Part shown: piece after piece, positions 19,275 to 30,003 of the stretch
How the letters are laid out: the number at the start of each line of letters is the position of its first letter
How positions within the stretch are numbered: the stretch's first letter is position 1
NCBI GenBank assembly: GCA_009746045.1
Contig: RPFO01000667.1
Location: forward strand, 7,131,046-7,195,045
Direction: 5' to 3'
From: Mesostigma viride
Taxonomy: Eukaryota; Streptophyta; Mesostigmatophyceae; Mesostigmatales; Mesostigmataceae
Length of the DNA stretch: 64,000 nucleotides
Notes under the pieces: model-generated
The model's database searches: none
What the model was told of the DNA's origin: nothing
What the model saw: the letters and a program-made list of their open reading frames with translations, nothing else
Made by a program: the position numbers and the translations under genes

Positions 19275-19726
19275 GCCTGTCAGCCGGGGGTAACCTGGAC
19301 AGGTCCTTAGATAGTACCCCAGATAATAATTTTTGCTTGCCTGTTTTTATAACCTCTGTAGGAGCTGAATCCTCCCTACCACTACGTGTGCGTCCTCTTA
19401 TGTTCTTGAATGGTGGCTTAACCGTCCCTCATACTGTTGTAGACCCCTTCTTGCATGCTGATGAACTCTTGAATGTCTCTGTGTTAGTGGATAGCGGTGC
19501 GGCTAGCTCCTTTGTGAGCGAAGCCCTAGTTAGGCGTTTAGGACTAGTCCCTACCCCTCACACAAAAACTGTCACTGTCCATTATGCTGACGGTCGCACC
19601 AGTCATTCCCCGGGTACGGTGTCCCTTCCCCTGGTCATACAAGGACGTACGGTCAACCTGACGGCCACTATCGGCCCTATCACTACAGCTGATGTACTAC
19701 TAGGATTAGATTGGCACCAGGATAAT
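19260..19726 (+). pseudogene. Chromo-1 protease (retropepsin), interrupted
   Basis: The frame is open in -1 relative to gag from the G-run onward. The catalytic motif is SVLVDSGAASSFVS at about 19480-19515, and the flap-like and hydrophobic ILG-type motif is ADVLLGLDWHQD just before the interruption. It is an aspartic protease that processes Gag-Pol. The insertion at 19727-21505 separates it from the rest of pol; without it the frame would continue in VIWFPDSSYW. Confidence 0.8.
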
Positions 19727-21505
19727 ATGTCCAAAAGCCTGCAAAAATTCCTAAATTTAGGACGCTGGGGAATGCGTATTTAATCATGTAAACAGTAATA
19801 TTTGACCCTGGCATTTGTGCCACTGAGAAATAATATAGTTTTTAAATTTCTATCAAAGACCTAGGTTCAAATAACGACGTTTAGTACCAAAACTGGCCCT
19901 GCCCCATGGCAGACCTCGAACGAAAAAAATGGCCCAAAATTGAAACTAGGACTTTTTAGGACCACCATGTATATCACCCATCACCACGCCACCCACACAG
20001 TCCCATTAGCTTCTTACCAATCCTCAGGGCCCCACGGGACCCTACGCGGCCTTGGGGAGGTGGGGCAGCGTATAACAAGGCCGTACCGTGCTGTGGCTGC
20101 ACGTATATATACGCGTGCCTAACGGTGTCACAGATGGGGCAGATCATGCAATATAAGGTTGTATGGTTGCTGAGGTTGCCTGGCTTGAACATGACCCACC
20201 CCTAACGGCAAACTCTCTCTAAGCATATACCATAGCTTGTTTAATATCACGGGCATGCTGGCCACCACCCAGGAAGGAGAGGACACCACATTTGTATGGC
20301 AACTTACACAGGATAGCAGCCAAATGAAGTTGTTAAAGGGCACTATCCAACATGCCACACTTTGCATGCATTCTAGGGGGGGGGGAGAGCTATAAAAGCA
20401 TCACATATAAGCAGCACAAGAACAGATAGAACAACTGCAAGCAATGGGCCCATGGCAGATAATGAACGCAACCGTAACATAGCTGGGAAGCATGCGTAAC
20501 TTAGCAGCAGCGAACAAGGAAGATTGCGACGATAGAAGGTACATGCCGTAAACCAACTACGTAAGCCATGTACATGCACAGAAACTGCCCTGTCTTTCAG
20601 GCATAGCCGGCTGACACTTACTGCTACGACTACGCTACCCCTTACACCTAACCACGGAGAGAACCCGGCACACACCTGCTTGTTACGTCGCCACATCCAG
20701 GTGGATGCATTAAGAATCGCGGATATCCGCAGCCAGCCAGCTTACCGGCACAAGAACGCAGCCAAGCTTACAAAATGGTTCGAAAGTAACGTAAGACACG
20801 CCGGAGCATTGTTCTAGGCCCAAGAGATATCGAAAGACAAGTCCTGTCACGTGCGCTCGCTACCCAGCCTTGACGTTCTGTAAAATGGTCGACAGTAAAC
20901 TTCGGGCAAGAACACCCAGGCCCGGGCGCTCCCTTGTCAGATATACCGTTTCCAAACTCTATACTACGATTAAAATCAAGCGCAAAAACTGCCTGGCCTG
21001 GTGCGGGCAACGTTTCCTCACGCACTGACATGTTTGTGCTCAAAATCGACCGTCCGGGCGCAGGCGATCTGTGACCTACTCATGTTGAGCAGCCGTGCTA
21101 CACATGCAAACGCAAATAATTTCGTAACCAAATTCAGACCCTTTAAGCATAAGTACCAAGCTTTCGTTCTTGCTACTGGGCGCCCAAAACGATAAGCTCA
21201 CGTGAAAATGCCGCCCATATTTGTCAGGTCGCCATATCCGCCGCACATCATTCCCGCACCCACTTTTGGCCCAAAATCTCTGTATTTTTGGTCGAGGTAC
21301 GTACATTCCCGCGCATCTACCCGGTACCCGGTACGGAATCCGGGTACGATGTACCGGTATCACGGGTAGAGTACATCTTGGAGGTCACGGTCCACTAGGG
21401 GTATGGACCATATAGTGACCCCCCCTGCCCGGTACCTCGGTTATAGTGACCTTAGGACTTTTTAGGACCAAGTCCTAAATTTAGGACGGCCGGCTGATTA
21501 ACAAA
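19727..21505. mobile_element. Unclassified 1.8-kb insertion in Chromo-1
   Basis: Comparison with Chromo-2 (37870-37895) shows that this block is foreign. It carries the palindrome TCCTAAATTTAGGA near each end (19749-19762 and 21473-21486) and two direct copies of TAGGACTTTTTAGGACCA (19947-19964 and 21453-21470). No coding region is convincing. Exact TSD and TIR are unclear (possibly ATAA). It is probably a non-autonomous DNA element. A Helitron is possible, since CTGA follows the right-hand palindrome, but this is not established. Confidence 0.7.
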
Positions 21506-23561
21506 TAAGATTACTATTAATTATGATACTATGGTTATTTGGTTTCCAGATAGCTCTTACTGGGTACCGGAACGTCATTATAGATTAGAAAATTTATCCT
21601 TGGTAGATATTACTCCTCCTACACCTGTTGATCCTCCTGTGAGACCTATACCTGAAGTATTAATGTCCAATGACGAATTGCGATCTGAACTAAAGGAATA
21701 TGGATACCTATTATGTATGTTCCTTCAGTTAGAAGTACAAGAGATACCCATCACTAATAATAGTGTGGATATAGATGTAAATACAGTGGATACAATAGGA
21801 GTGGGATTTACTGAAAATGAAATAGTAAGATACATGGCTGTGATAGATTCCTCAAAAGTATTTGAAGAAAAGACTCCTTCTTATCCTCCTCCTCGTTCTG
21901 TTTTACACCGTGTAGTTATCAAGGACGGTGCAGTTCCTACGCACTCTCCGATGTATAGGATGGGCCCTACCGAATTAAAGGAACTAAAACAGATCTTAGT
22001 ATCACTATTAGAAGCAGAAAATTAGAAGCAGGATTGATAGAGCCTAGTAACTCCCCCTACTCCGCTGGTGTCCTGTTAGTTCCTAAGCCAAATGGCAAGT
22101 TCCGCCTAGTTACTGATTATAGGAAGTTAAACGATATTACTGTGAAGTCTAAATACCCTCTACCTCGTATTGATGATATATTTAATAAGGTTAAAGGTTC
22201 TACCTGTTTCACAGTATTAGATTGTGCTGATGGTTTTTGGCAACTACGTATAGCTCCTGAGGATTGCCACAAAACCGCCTTTGCTACCCCTTTTGGGCAT
22301 TACCAGTTTAGAGTAGCGGCTATGGGACTCTGTAACTCTCCTGCCTCTTTCCAAATGTTAATGAATGAAGTGCTTAGACCTGTTATGGGAAATTCTCACC
22401 TCCCTCAAGTGTCCTCTGATTTAAAGGATCCTTCCTTCTCCTCTGTTTCTTTATCTGAGCATGACCGTTCTTGTGCTCAAGCTTACTTAGATGATATCCT
22501 TATTTATTCTCCTGATTTTGAAACGCACCTACGTGATTTAAAGAAAGTACTAGAAATCATGGCTGAAAATTCTTTATGGGCGCGCCGTGCTAAAGTTCGC
22601 TCGGTAGGAGTGTCCCATTTTTAGGGCACGTCCTGTCAGATGCCGGGGTTGCTACCGACCCGGACAAGACTAAGTCAATTCAGGAATGGCCTACCCCTAC
22701 CGACGTTAAAGGTGTACGTAGTTTTCTAGGAATTGCTTCTTACTATAGGCGTTTTATCCCGCGTTTCGCAACTATAGCAGCCCCTATTAATCATCTATTA
22801 AAGAAGGATATCCCCTTTGTTTGGAGTAGTGAATGTCAGTCGGCTTTTCAGTGTCTAAAATCCCTACTCCTCTCCCCTCCCGTACTCATCCTACCGGATA
22901 CTACTAAACCCTTTGTTGTAGCTACAGATGCTAGCAAGGTAGCTATAGGGGGCGTCCTTCTCCAGGATCAGGGTCAGGGCTTACAGCCAATCGAGTATAT
23001 CTCTAGGACAATGCTTCCTGCGGAGCGTAACTATCCCGTACACCAGCAGAACTATTAGCTGTGGTGTATTGTTGCCACGCGTGGCAGCACTTTCTTAAAG
23101 GTGCTCAATTTGATGTTTGTCTGAATGAACCCTGTGAGATTGATCCTTATAGATTAGTTATCCAGACAGATCACCGTCCTCTTACCCATCTTCTCTCACA
23201 ACCCAACCTTACCCCTCGTCAAGCGCGCTGGATGGAGTTTTTAGCACAGTTTTCCCCTTTTAAACTTCAGTATGTTAAGGGTGTAGATAACATAGTACCA
23301 GATGCACTCTCCCGTCGTGCAGATTACTCCTTTTTCGAGGACCTTGATGTTCTCAATACTACTCTAGTTCCTACTACTATGGGTGTAACCCCGTATGGTG
23401 AACTACCTGATGATGAATCCTATGCCTACCTCTTTCATACAGCTGTTCGCATGCCTGATCTCCTTTCTCACGTAGGACTCTCTCTCCCGTGTGAGGCCCT
23501 TCCTGTGGCCTCGGTGGGGGGGAGGGGAAAAATAAAATTTCTATACCGCTTAGCCATATAG
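21506..23561 (+). pseudogene. Chromo-1 reverse transcriptase and RNase H, frameshifted
   Basis: The RT linker starts VIWFPDSSYW. RT motifs follow: LVPKPNGKFRLVTDYRKLN, VLDCADGFWQLRI, FATPFGHYQFRVAAMGLCNSP and the catalytic AYLDDILIYS (about 22480-22510). RNase H motifs are VATDASKVAIGGVLLQD (about 22915), IQTDHRPLTHLLSQ (about 23160) and GVDNIVPDALSR (about 23280). Frames break at about 22020 (a short duplication around TTAGAAGCAG), 22615, 23050 and 23540. By comparison with Chromo-2 these are single-base or very short indels. Confidence 0.85.
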
Positions 23562-23671
23562 CGACTAGGTCAGGAAAGTCTTATGAAAACATAGTCCCTC
23601 TAGGACCTCCCCTTCTCTTTGGCAAGGCGGTAGGAGATCTCTTTAAACCTGTTCTGGATACCTCTGTAGCG

Positions 23672-25198
23672 ATGCCTACCTCTGATCTTGAACGCCTTAT
23701 TAGTAGATTTACGGCCACTGAGCCGGAAGCATTAGCTGCCATTGCTGCCCATCCCCAACAATTAGGCAAGCACCCTTGTAAATTTGTAGGTGGATTTTTA
23801 TATGTGCAGATAGCAGATTCTCCCCCTCAATGGCGCCTGTATGTCCCTCCTATCTGTCGCTCCTCCTTGCTCTTTGAGTTGCATGACTTAGCTGCTCATC
23901 AGGGTGGTAAACGGGTACGGGACCTAGTAGCCCGCTCTTACTACTGGCCTTCCCTTTTAAAGGATGTAGATGAGTATGTTAGAACCTGTCAATCTTGCCA
24001 GGAGATGAAACCCAACAATGTAGGACAGATAGCAGAGCCTAGGACCTTACCTGATCCCATCATGCCGTGGGACTCCATTATGATGGATTTTGTAGGACCT
24101 TTTAGGAAGAATGATAGAGGTAACGCCCAGATCCTTGTTTTTGTAGATCGTTTTACTCGTATGTGTCATCTCGTGCCGTGTCCCTTAGAACTCACCGCAC
24201 GCGATTGCGCACGCCTATACCTTAATAACGTATATAGATATCATGGTTTGAGTAGGCAGTTTATTAGTGATAAGGATAAGTTATTTACTTCTGATTTTTG
24301 GCAGCAGTTCTTCGCTGCTATCGGTACCAAGGTCACCTTCGGTACTGCCTACCACTCCTCCTCGTCTCATTTAGTAGAACGTTTGAATAGGGTAGTGGAA
24401 GAAGCTCTGCGTCACTATGTGAATGGCTCTGGGAGTGATTGGGAGGATTATCTATGTTTGGTAGAGTTTTCCCTTAACAACTGCCCTCAGGCTGCGCATG
24501 GTTATACGCCCTTCTTCCTAGATACTGGTAGACAACCTCTTACCCCTACCTCTCTCTTAGCTAGTCCTTTAAGGGACAAGGATGATGTGTCCCGGGATAC
24601 TGTAGAAGGTGTGCAGGCGTTATTAGATAAGATGAAGAATGCACACGACAACGCTATTGCAGGGTACCATAGGGCGCAGGCCAAATACCTTGCTAGGTTG
24701 CGTGCCTCATTAGATAGAAGAGCACCTGAGATAGAAATAGGAGATTTAGTCTTAGTAGAAGGCCCCCGTGTTGGCCGCTTCGCTCATAAGTTCGAAGCTG
24801 AACTGAAAGTGAAACTTAGGCCCGCCTTCTTAGGACCCTTCCGTGTGTTGTCTAGAGTAGGTAATTTTCTGTATGAGATAGATATTCCTACCTCTTGGCA
24901 GACCCACTCGCGCACCTTTCATAGAAGCCAGCTGAAGCTCTATCATCAGAGCACGTTCGCTGGTAGAGAATTAGCCCCTGCCCCTTTAGAGCATAATCCG
25001 GATACTGGTGAGGTAGAGGATGAGGTAGAGGGTATCGTGGCCCATAGAGATATCAAAAAGGGCCGCGGTACCCAGCGCCAGTATAAGGTGAAGTGGATGT
25101 ATGCTCGTAGTGAGGTAGATAAGGTCTGGTATACGGAGAGTGAGCTAGATGGGTGTAGTCGCCTGCTGCAGGAGTATAAAACCCTGCATAAGCTCTAG
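23672..25198 (+). CDS. Chromo-1 integrase with C-terminal chromodomain
   Basis: The open frame has 508 codons; the real polyprotein starts upstream, the ATG here being only the first in the intact segment. The HHCC zinc finger lies at residues about 70-112 (LHDLAAH, CQSC). The DDE core has D in MMDFVGP (about 137), D in ISDKDKLF (about 200) and E in HLVERLNRVVEEAL (about 236). After a GPRVGRFAHKFEAEL module, residues about 448-508 form a chromodomain (EVEGIVAHRDIKK, YKVKWMY, VWYTESELDGC, LLQEY). This defines the element as a chromovirus. Chromodomains guide integration to marked chromatin in related elements. The extra acidic GEVEDEVE lead-in is conserved in Chromo-2. Confidence 0.9.
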   Translation: MPTSDLERLISRFTATEPEALAAIAAHPQQLGKHPCKFVGGFLYVQIADSPPQWRLYVPPICRSSLLFELHDLAAHQGGKRVRDLVARSYYWPSLLKDVDEYVRTCQSCQEMKPNNVGQIAEPRTLPDPIMPWDSIMMDFVGPFRKNDRGNAQILVFVDRFTRMCHLVPCPLELTARDCARLYLNNVYRYHGLSRQFISDKDKLFTSDFWQQFFAAIGTKVTFGTAYHSSSSHLVERLNRVVEEALRHYVNGSGSDWEDYLCLVEFSLNNCPQAAHGYTPFFLDTGRQPLTPTSLLASPLRDKDDVSRDTVEGVQALLDKMKNAHDNAIAGYHRAQAKYLARLRASLDRRAPEIEIGDLVLVEGPRVGRFAHKFEAELKVKLRPAFLGPFRVLSRVGNFLYEIDIPTSWQTHSRTFHRSQLKLYHQSTFAGRELAPAPLEHNPDTGEVEDEVEGIVAHRDIKKGRGTQRQYKVKWMYARSEVDKVWYTESELDGCSRLLQEYKTLHKL

Positions 25199-25250
25199 TT
25201 GTAGACCTTCTCCTCTCTTATGTTATGTCTGCTGTCGACGGGTGGTTGGT

Positions 25251-25274
25251 TGTCCCCTCCCCTCCGCAGCCGTC
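25251..25274 (+). promoter_or_regulatory. Putative splice acceptor upstream of Chromo-1 ORF3
   Basis: A pyrimidine tract (GTCCCCTCCCCTCCGCAG) ends five bases before the ATG at 25275. Chromo-2 has GTCCCGCCCCCGTGCAG at the same place (41881-41900), preceded by the same GGTTGGTT. This is consistent with a subgenomic spliced mRNA. Confidence 0.5.
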
Positions 25275-27569
25275 ATGTCAGAGCCTACCCCTCCGGCTGA
25301 GAGCTCGCTGCCGTCCCCGCCCCCACCGGACCCTGAGCTGTATTTCGAGGCCCTTCCGGGCCGCTGGGTGTCGCGGTCCAGTTACCCGGGTGGCGTTGTG
25401 CAGCCGGCCCTCCAGGCCCAACATGCGGTTTAGTCAGGGCGGCCCTCTTTGGGGTCACGTGGTACGGTCCTTCCCCTGATGAGCCGCACCAGCTTGTTTG
25501 CACGGGTTCGACGATGCCGGGCACTGTTTGTTAGGGTGTGGTTCCCGCTGTCCAGCCTTGGGACAGATAGATGCGGTTCTCCAGTGCTCCGAGTGTTCTC
25601 CTACCTTTCTACCCCTGTGGGCCGCTCCTGCCTACGGGAGTGTTCCCTGGCTTCCGGCTGAGGGTGATGCTGAGGTAGATGAGAACCCCTGCGACCTTCT
25701 ACGGGCCGTAGAATTCATGGAGATAGCTGATCAGTCGGCGGGATTAGCAGTTGGTGGTCCTGCCCCTACGGGCGCCCCAGCCGAGGTACATTATACTCCA
25801 GAATATTCAGCCTCGAGCGCTGCGTCCGCCTCCTCGGCGTCTGCTCCTCCCTCTCCGGTCCCGTCGTCCCCACGGTCGACCCGGCGGTTGCAGTGGAGCC
25901 TACCCCTTGGGTTTGCCTGATCCTCTTTCGGCGACGGTTTCGGCTATGCAGGCTCAGATCCAGTCCCTGACCACGGCGTTCGGGGCCTTCATGGCGGCCC
26001 AAGCGCAGACTCCGGCCACGCCAGGTGGGGTGTCTGTGGTGTCCGCGCCCCCTACCCCTTCGGTTGTTTCGGCACCTGTGGTTTCGCCGGCGCCCCCTAC
26101 CCCTTCGGTTGCTGCGGCTCCGACACCTCTGGTTGCCTCCGTGCCTGCGACCGACGTTTCTGCGCCGCGGCGCGAGTCTTCCGCCCCTTCGGCTGTGCCC
26201 GCCGTCGCCTCCTCTGGGCCGCCCGCTGCGCCCTCACAGCCAGTTCGTGGTTTCTTCAGCGACACGGGCGATCATCCCAGGCTTTGGGAGGGTGGTCCCC
26301 CGCAGAGGATTCCGGTGCCTGACTGGAGCTTGGATGGCAACCAATCTTATGCCGGACTGCCTGTCCCTACGGGCCCCATTTTCAATATGTGGCCTGAGGG
26401 TGCGCCGGCAACGGAGACCGGCGCGCCTGCTGCGGTGGCGGGTCCGTCACGGCCCTCCCTGGCTTCTGGTCCGGCGCGACCCCCTGTTGTACCAGTGCCA
26501 CCTGCGTCGGTGTCGGCTCCCGCCCCTGCTTCGGTCCCTGCCCCTTCGGCCTCGCGGTCTTTGGCTGCGGTTGTTCGGTCCACCGGTCAGGATCCTCGCG
26601 CCACCCGCGCTGCCGATTCCCTCCGGGAGTTGTCCCAGGGTGATCGGGACAGGGCCCCTTCTGTGGTGCATGCGACGCCGGAGTCGCGCGATACGCCCGT
26701 GCCTGGATGTGGTATGTCCGCACTCGCCTGCCGCCAGTGTGACCTGCCGCGCGCCTCCGCCGAGCTTGCCATCTCGCCCATGTCCTACGGGTTCTCCCAG
26801 GTGTGTCGGGCGCCTCGGGATCGTGGCCTACCCATTGAGACTGATCGGCCTCCTTTCGACATGGTTATTTTAGCTGATCCTGTGTTCCAGGGTGAGATCC
26901 TGGTTCGGCGCGTTCTGTATCGCTGGGCTAGGCGCCACAACGACTTGGACACCTACGGTGGGTTCCAGTGGGCTTACCCTCCGCCTCTGGGCATTATGGC
27001 TTCGGATGCCCTTACGGTAGAGTTTCCTGCGGTACCGGGTGCTGCGTACACACGGTCCTCCAGCCCATCCTCGAGTGGGATGCCCGTCGTCCGGCGCCCA
27101 TCCCGGGCCAGGGTCTAGACTCCCGTGGCCACCCTCCTCCTCGGGCCAGCGACTACCTAGAGACATTCGGGTCGCGCAGTGTGCTCGTCGGTGGCGCTCC
27201 CGAGAGGTTCGGCACATCCGGATGTGGCCGTCCAACGTGGAGCCCCTGGTGGACCTGTTTTTCCCGACGGGTTTGCGCCCTCGGATCCGGTACCATCGCC
27301 TCCTCCTGCGGGCCCTCTGTTTGATCGCGGTAGAGCCTTTCCTTCGCCTCTTTGCCTGTGGCTTCCTGGACTGGGCCCGTGGCCAGGTCGTTCTTACGCA
27401 GCATAGGTATTACTGGGCCTTTCTGGGCCTTTTTCCTGACGGCGTGTGGGCCGATGTTTTCCTCACTGTAGATAGGCATGACAATGCGAGGATGTGGCCC
27501 ACTACCAGGCCTACCTGGAGGTCCTGCTGGCCTCTCGTGGCACTTATCAGACGGATGGCCACTAGATAG
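25275..27569 (+). pseudogene. Chromo-1 ORF3, long extra 3' ORF of unknown function
   Basis: It starts 77 bp after the pol stop and originally spanned about 760 codons; three frameshifts (about 25430, 25830-25920 and 27040-27110) break it. The N-terminal part is conserved in Chromo-2 (LPGRWVSR/LPGYRVSR; FDDAGHCLL/FDDAGVCLL). The middle is a Pro/Ala/Val-rich low-complexity linker. The C-terminal part is conserved best: PPFDMVILADPVFQG, WARRHND, REVRHIRMWPSNV, DWARGQVVLTQHRYY, WAFLGLFPDGVW and TVDRHDN. No signal peptide, no clear membrane segment and no retroviral Env signature are seen. I do not recognise the family. Its env-like position and conservation across two diverged elements argue for a real protein. 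Confidence 0.6.
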
Positions 27570-27920
27570 AGGGCCTTAGGCCCGACCTGAGGGTGTTGTC
27601 CCTCCGGTATATAGAGTCGCCCTCATATTCTGGCCAGTTGGTTGGCTGTTCTTGGTCCTTAGCGCTGATGTGTTTACTCTGTGTGTCCTGCCCAGTGCCG
27701 TCCCCCCCGGCCAGGACTCCGTTCCAGGCAGTTAGGGGAACCTCCCACCAGGCTTGGTGCTGGCTAACCCTACACCACCCGGCGTGGTGGTGGAGACCGT
27801 GTGAACTATTGGTGCTTTGTATCTGGGATGGTCTATCGATTGTGTTGGTGTGTGCTGGGTGCATTAGGTTTTTCCTACCCCTTTGGTTTCCTTCTCTCGC
27901 GTAGGGAGAGGGCTCCCTAC

Positions 27921-27938
27921 CTTTTGTGGGGGGGGAGG
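27921..27938 (+). promoter_or_regulatory. Chromo-1 polypurine tract
   Basis: A G-rich run with one A (GGGGGGGGGAGG type) ends exactly at the 3' LTR start, the expected plus-strand primer. Chromo-2 has the same motif before 45369. Confidence 0.85.
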
Positions 27939-28509
27939 TGTTACGTCGCGTAACAATTCGTTGTAGTTACGGACGTAAATTAGGTCCTTGGCCTCGGCTG
28001 TTCCTAGGTTTACGTGTAGTTCTAGCTGGGACATGATTGTCCTCGTAACAGTACTGTGGTATATTGGGTGCCTTTGGGCGCCGCGCCGCGTACTTTATTA
28101 GTGGTCCTTATCCTTCGGTAGAATGTAGTGGACCGGCGTGCATCTGTGCACCTGCCTGTGTTTCTGTGTTTCGCAGGCGAGGGCCAGGTCGGCCCGAGCC
28201 TGTTGGACCGTTGGTGACCATTTATGCACGTTCCACTCCTTGTGTGGTCACTCGGCGTGTGTTAAATGAATTAACACATATTAGCTTGGGTCACGGCAGT
28301 TTAGTTGTGTTTCCTTCCTCTATTCCTGGAGTAAACGGGTTTGGTTAAATGGCCTATGGCATATTACAGTAGCACATATGTAAATGCATTGAGATCTGGT
28401 TCGTCTCGTTCGTCTTTCGCTAGGGGTTTAACTAGAGGTGGCCTTACTAGTCTAGGTAGTATCAGGACAAGTAGAGGTAGAGGTGGCGGCCGAGGATTGC
28501 GGCGTAACA
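27939..28509 (+). repeat. Chromo-1 3' LTR
   Basis: It is identical to the 5' LTR apart from one missing C (TTTCGCAGG against TTTCCGCAGG) and one substitution (GAGGATTGC against GAGGCTTGC). It is followed by the TSD GTGTC. Confidence 0.97.
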
Positions 28510-28612
28510 GTGTCCAAGCAGTGCTGCATGGCACTAGTGCTTGCCGCAACGCCGTGTCAGAGCCGCCAGTGTGTGGAAATGTTCCACAGGTCGGACAAAT
28601 AAAGATAAAATA

Positions 28613-28747
28613 CAATTAATTAATTAATTAATTAATTAAACACGTGCTCCCGTTGGGGAGTCACGGAGCACCGAAGTGCTTGTAATCCCTGTGTGTGCAC
28701 TACTACAGGAGAAAGGGCAGAGACCCCCAGTCTCCTTCATGCCAAAG
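28613..28747 (-). mobile_element. Retroelement 3' end between the two chromoviruses
   Basis: A (TTAA)n tail at 28613-28640 is followed, on the minus strand, by a CTCCCC-AAC-GGGAG-type hairpin (about 28647-28661). It belongs to the element B/LINE-C 3'-end type but is diverged. The Chromo-2 TSD begins at 28748. Confidence 0.55.
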
Positions 28748-28752
28748 GCATG

Positions 28753-29383
28753 TGTTACGGCGCGTAACAAACTGTGTTATTACGGCCGTAAATTCAGGCC
28801 TTACGTTATTGGTGGCCTCAGCTATTCCGGAACAGTCCGTGGTTACGACTGTTGTCTTTCCTACGTTTACGTGTGGTTAGGACCCTTTTTGTTAGTCGGT
28901 CCAGTTACGTGTCAATTGTTCAGTACTGTGGGCCGGTGCAGTCGCGCCGCGCTGCGTACTTTATGGCCTGGACCGTTGGCGCTCTGTGTGTTCTGGACCA
29001 GCGCCCCCCCTACCGGGCAATAGAATGTTGTCCTGCGTAGATCTACCCTGTCTGTGATCGTACGGGCGAGGGCCATGTGTGGCCCGAGCACGCACGAGGT
29101 TGTCGGCCAATTTAGGTGTTGCAATTTCCTTGTGTTGAGAGTTCGACCTTTGATATGGCTTGTTACAGCTAGTCGAGCCATGGATGTACGTTATTGCCAG
29201 TAAAGTCTAAGTAAATGTGTCAATGGCTCAGTATGGAAACAATTATCGGAAAGCATTAGAGTCGGGAGTTCAACGATCTTTCAGAAAGCAAAACAGGGTT
29301 CCTTCTTCTACCGGGTTAGTTAGTCTAGGACAGGTCAGACCTATCCTGGGGTCGAGGTGGAGGTCCAGAACCGGGTCGTAACA
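28753..29383 (+). repeat. Chromo-2 5' LTR
   Basis: It starts TGTTACGGCGCGTAACA (palindromic, as in Chromo-1) and ends GGGTCGTAACA. It is followed at once by TGGTATCGGAGG, an initiator-Met-like primer-binding site. Confidence 0.95.
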
Positions 29384-30003
29384 ATGGTATCGGAGGAGTT
29401 AGTTTAGGGAACCCCGACAAAGCTCTCCATAACAATCTATACACGGCGTTGGCACCCCGCGACCTAGACGGCGCTGCCTGCAATGATGACGACAATTTAT
29501 CAGGTAATGGTCGAGTCGCCTGTTAGACGCCTAGAGTACCGTGCTGCCTGCAGTCCAGGACACCTTCTAGACGAAGTTAGACTTGATCGCCGCGGGCTGT
29601 GTGCATAGATAGATATATTACCTATTCTGTCCTTCGATCCTACGCATTTTGCATAATTAGGGTTGCTGTTTAAGTTCCGGCACCAGTAGGGTTGCTGGTC
29701 CGGTGTTGGCCTTCCTACCATTCGGTTTGCTTGTTGCTGTCTTAATTGGCAGACGCGTAGTGGGACGGTTAGCGTCCTTGTTTCTACACCTTTTGTACCT
29801 TGCTGCATGCTGCTTTCTAGACACCTTCCCCTACATGCAGAATTCTGTAATCTGGCCGCCTACTGACGCAACAAGGGGGCGCTGGACTCTTCGCGTTCGT
29901 CTTGCTTCTTTTCAATCGGTTTGATTCAGACTCGCCAGATAGCTCGTCCCCTACCTACACTCCTTACGTGATTGCTGCGGAACCAAAAGGTATGTTAACA
30001 TAT
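29223..30003 (+). pseudogene. Chromo-2 leader ORF, LTR-initiated, spliced
   Basis: The ATG at 29223 lies in the LTR. A one-base indel near 29345 breaks the frame. Downstream the frame crosses the LTR end (GRNNGIGGVSLGN) and reaches the CAG/GTAATGG donor at 29503/29504. The acceptor is TTGATTCAG at 29929, and exon 2 begins with the same Asp-x-x-Asp then Ser/Pro pattern as Chromo-1. The intron would be 426 bp against 347 bp in Chromo-1. Exon coding conservation with a degenerate intron supports the model. Confidence 0.5.

Larger units (their letters stand above)
15951..28509 (+). mobile_element. Chromo-1: complete Ty3/gypsy chromovirus
   Basis: LTRs of 572 and 571 bp are flanked by the 5-bp TSD GTGTC (15946-15950 and 28510-28514). 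Internal order is PBS-like site, spliced leader ORF, RNase H1 hybrid-binding-like ORF, gag, protease, RT, RNase H, integrase with C-terminal chromodomain, an extra 3' ORF, and polypurine tract. The LTRs show only one substitution and one single-base indel, so insertion was recent, yet several pol and ORF3 frames are broken. A 1.8-kb foreign insertion splits protease from RT. Without it the element is about 10.8 kb, long for a chromovirus because of the extra ORFs. Confidence 0.95.

Noticed and set aside
25275-27569. Interpretation of ORF3 as a retroviral envelope gene
   Set aside because: Position and acceptor site fit, but there is no signal peptide, fusion peptide or transmembrane segment, so I leave it as unknown.
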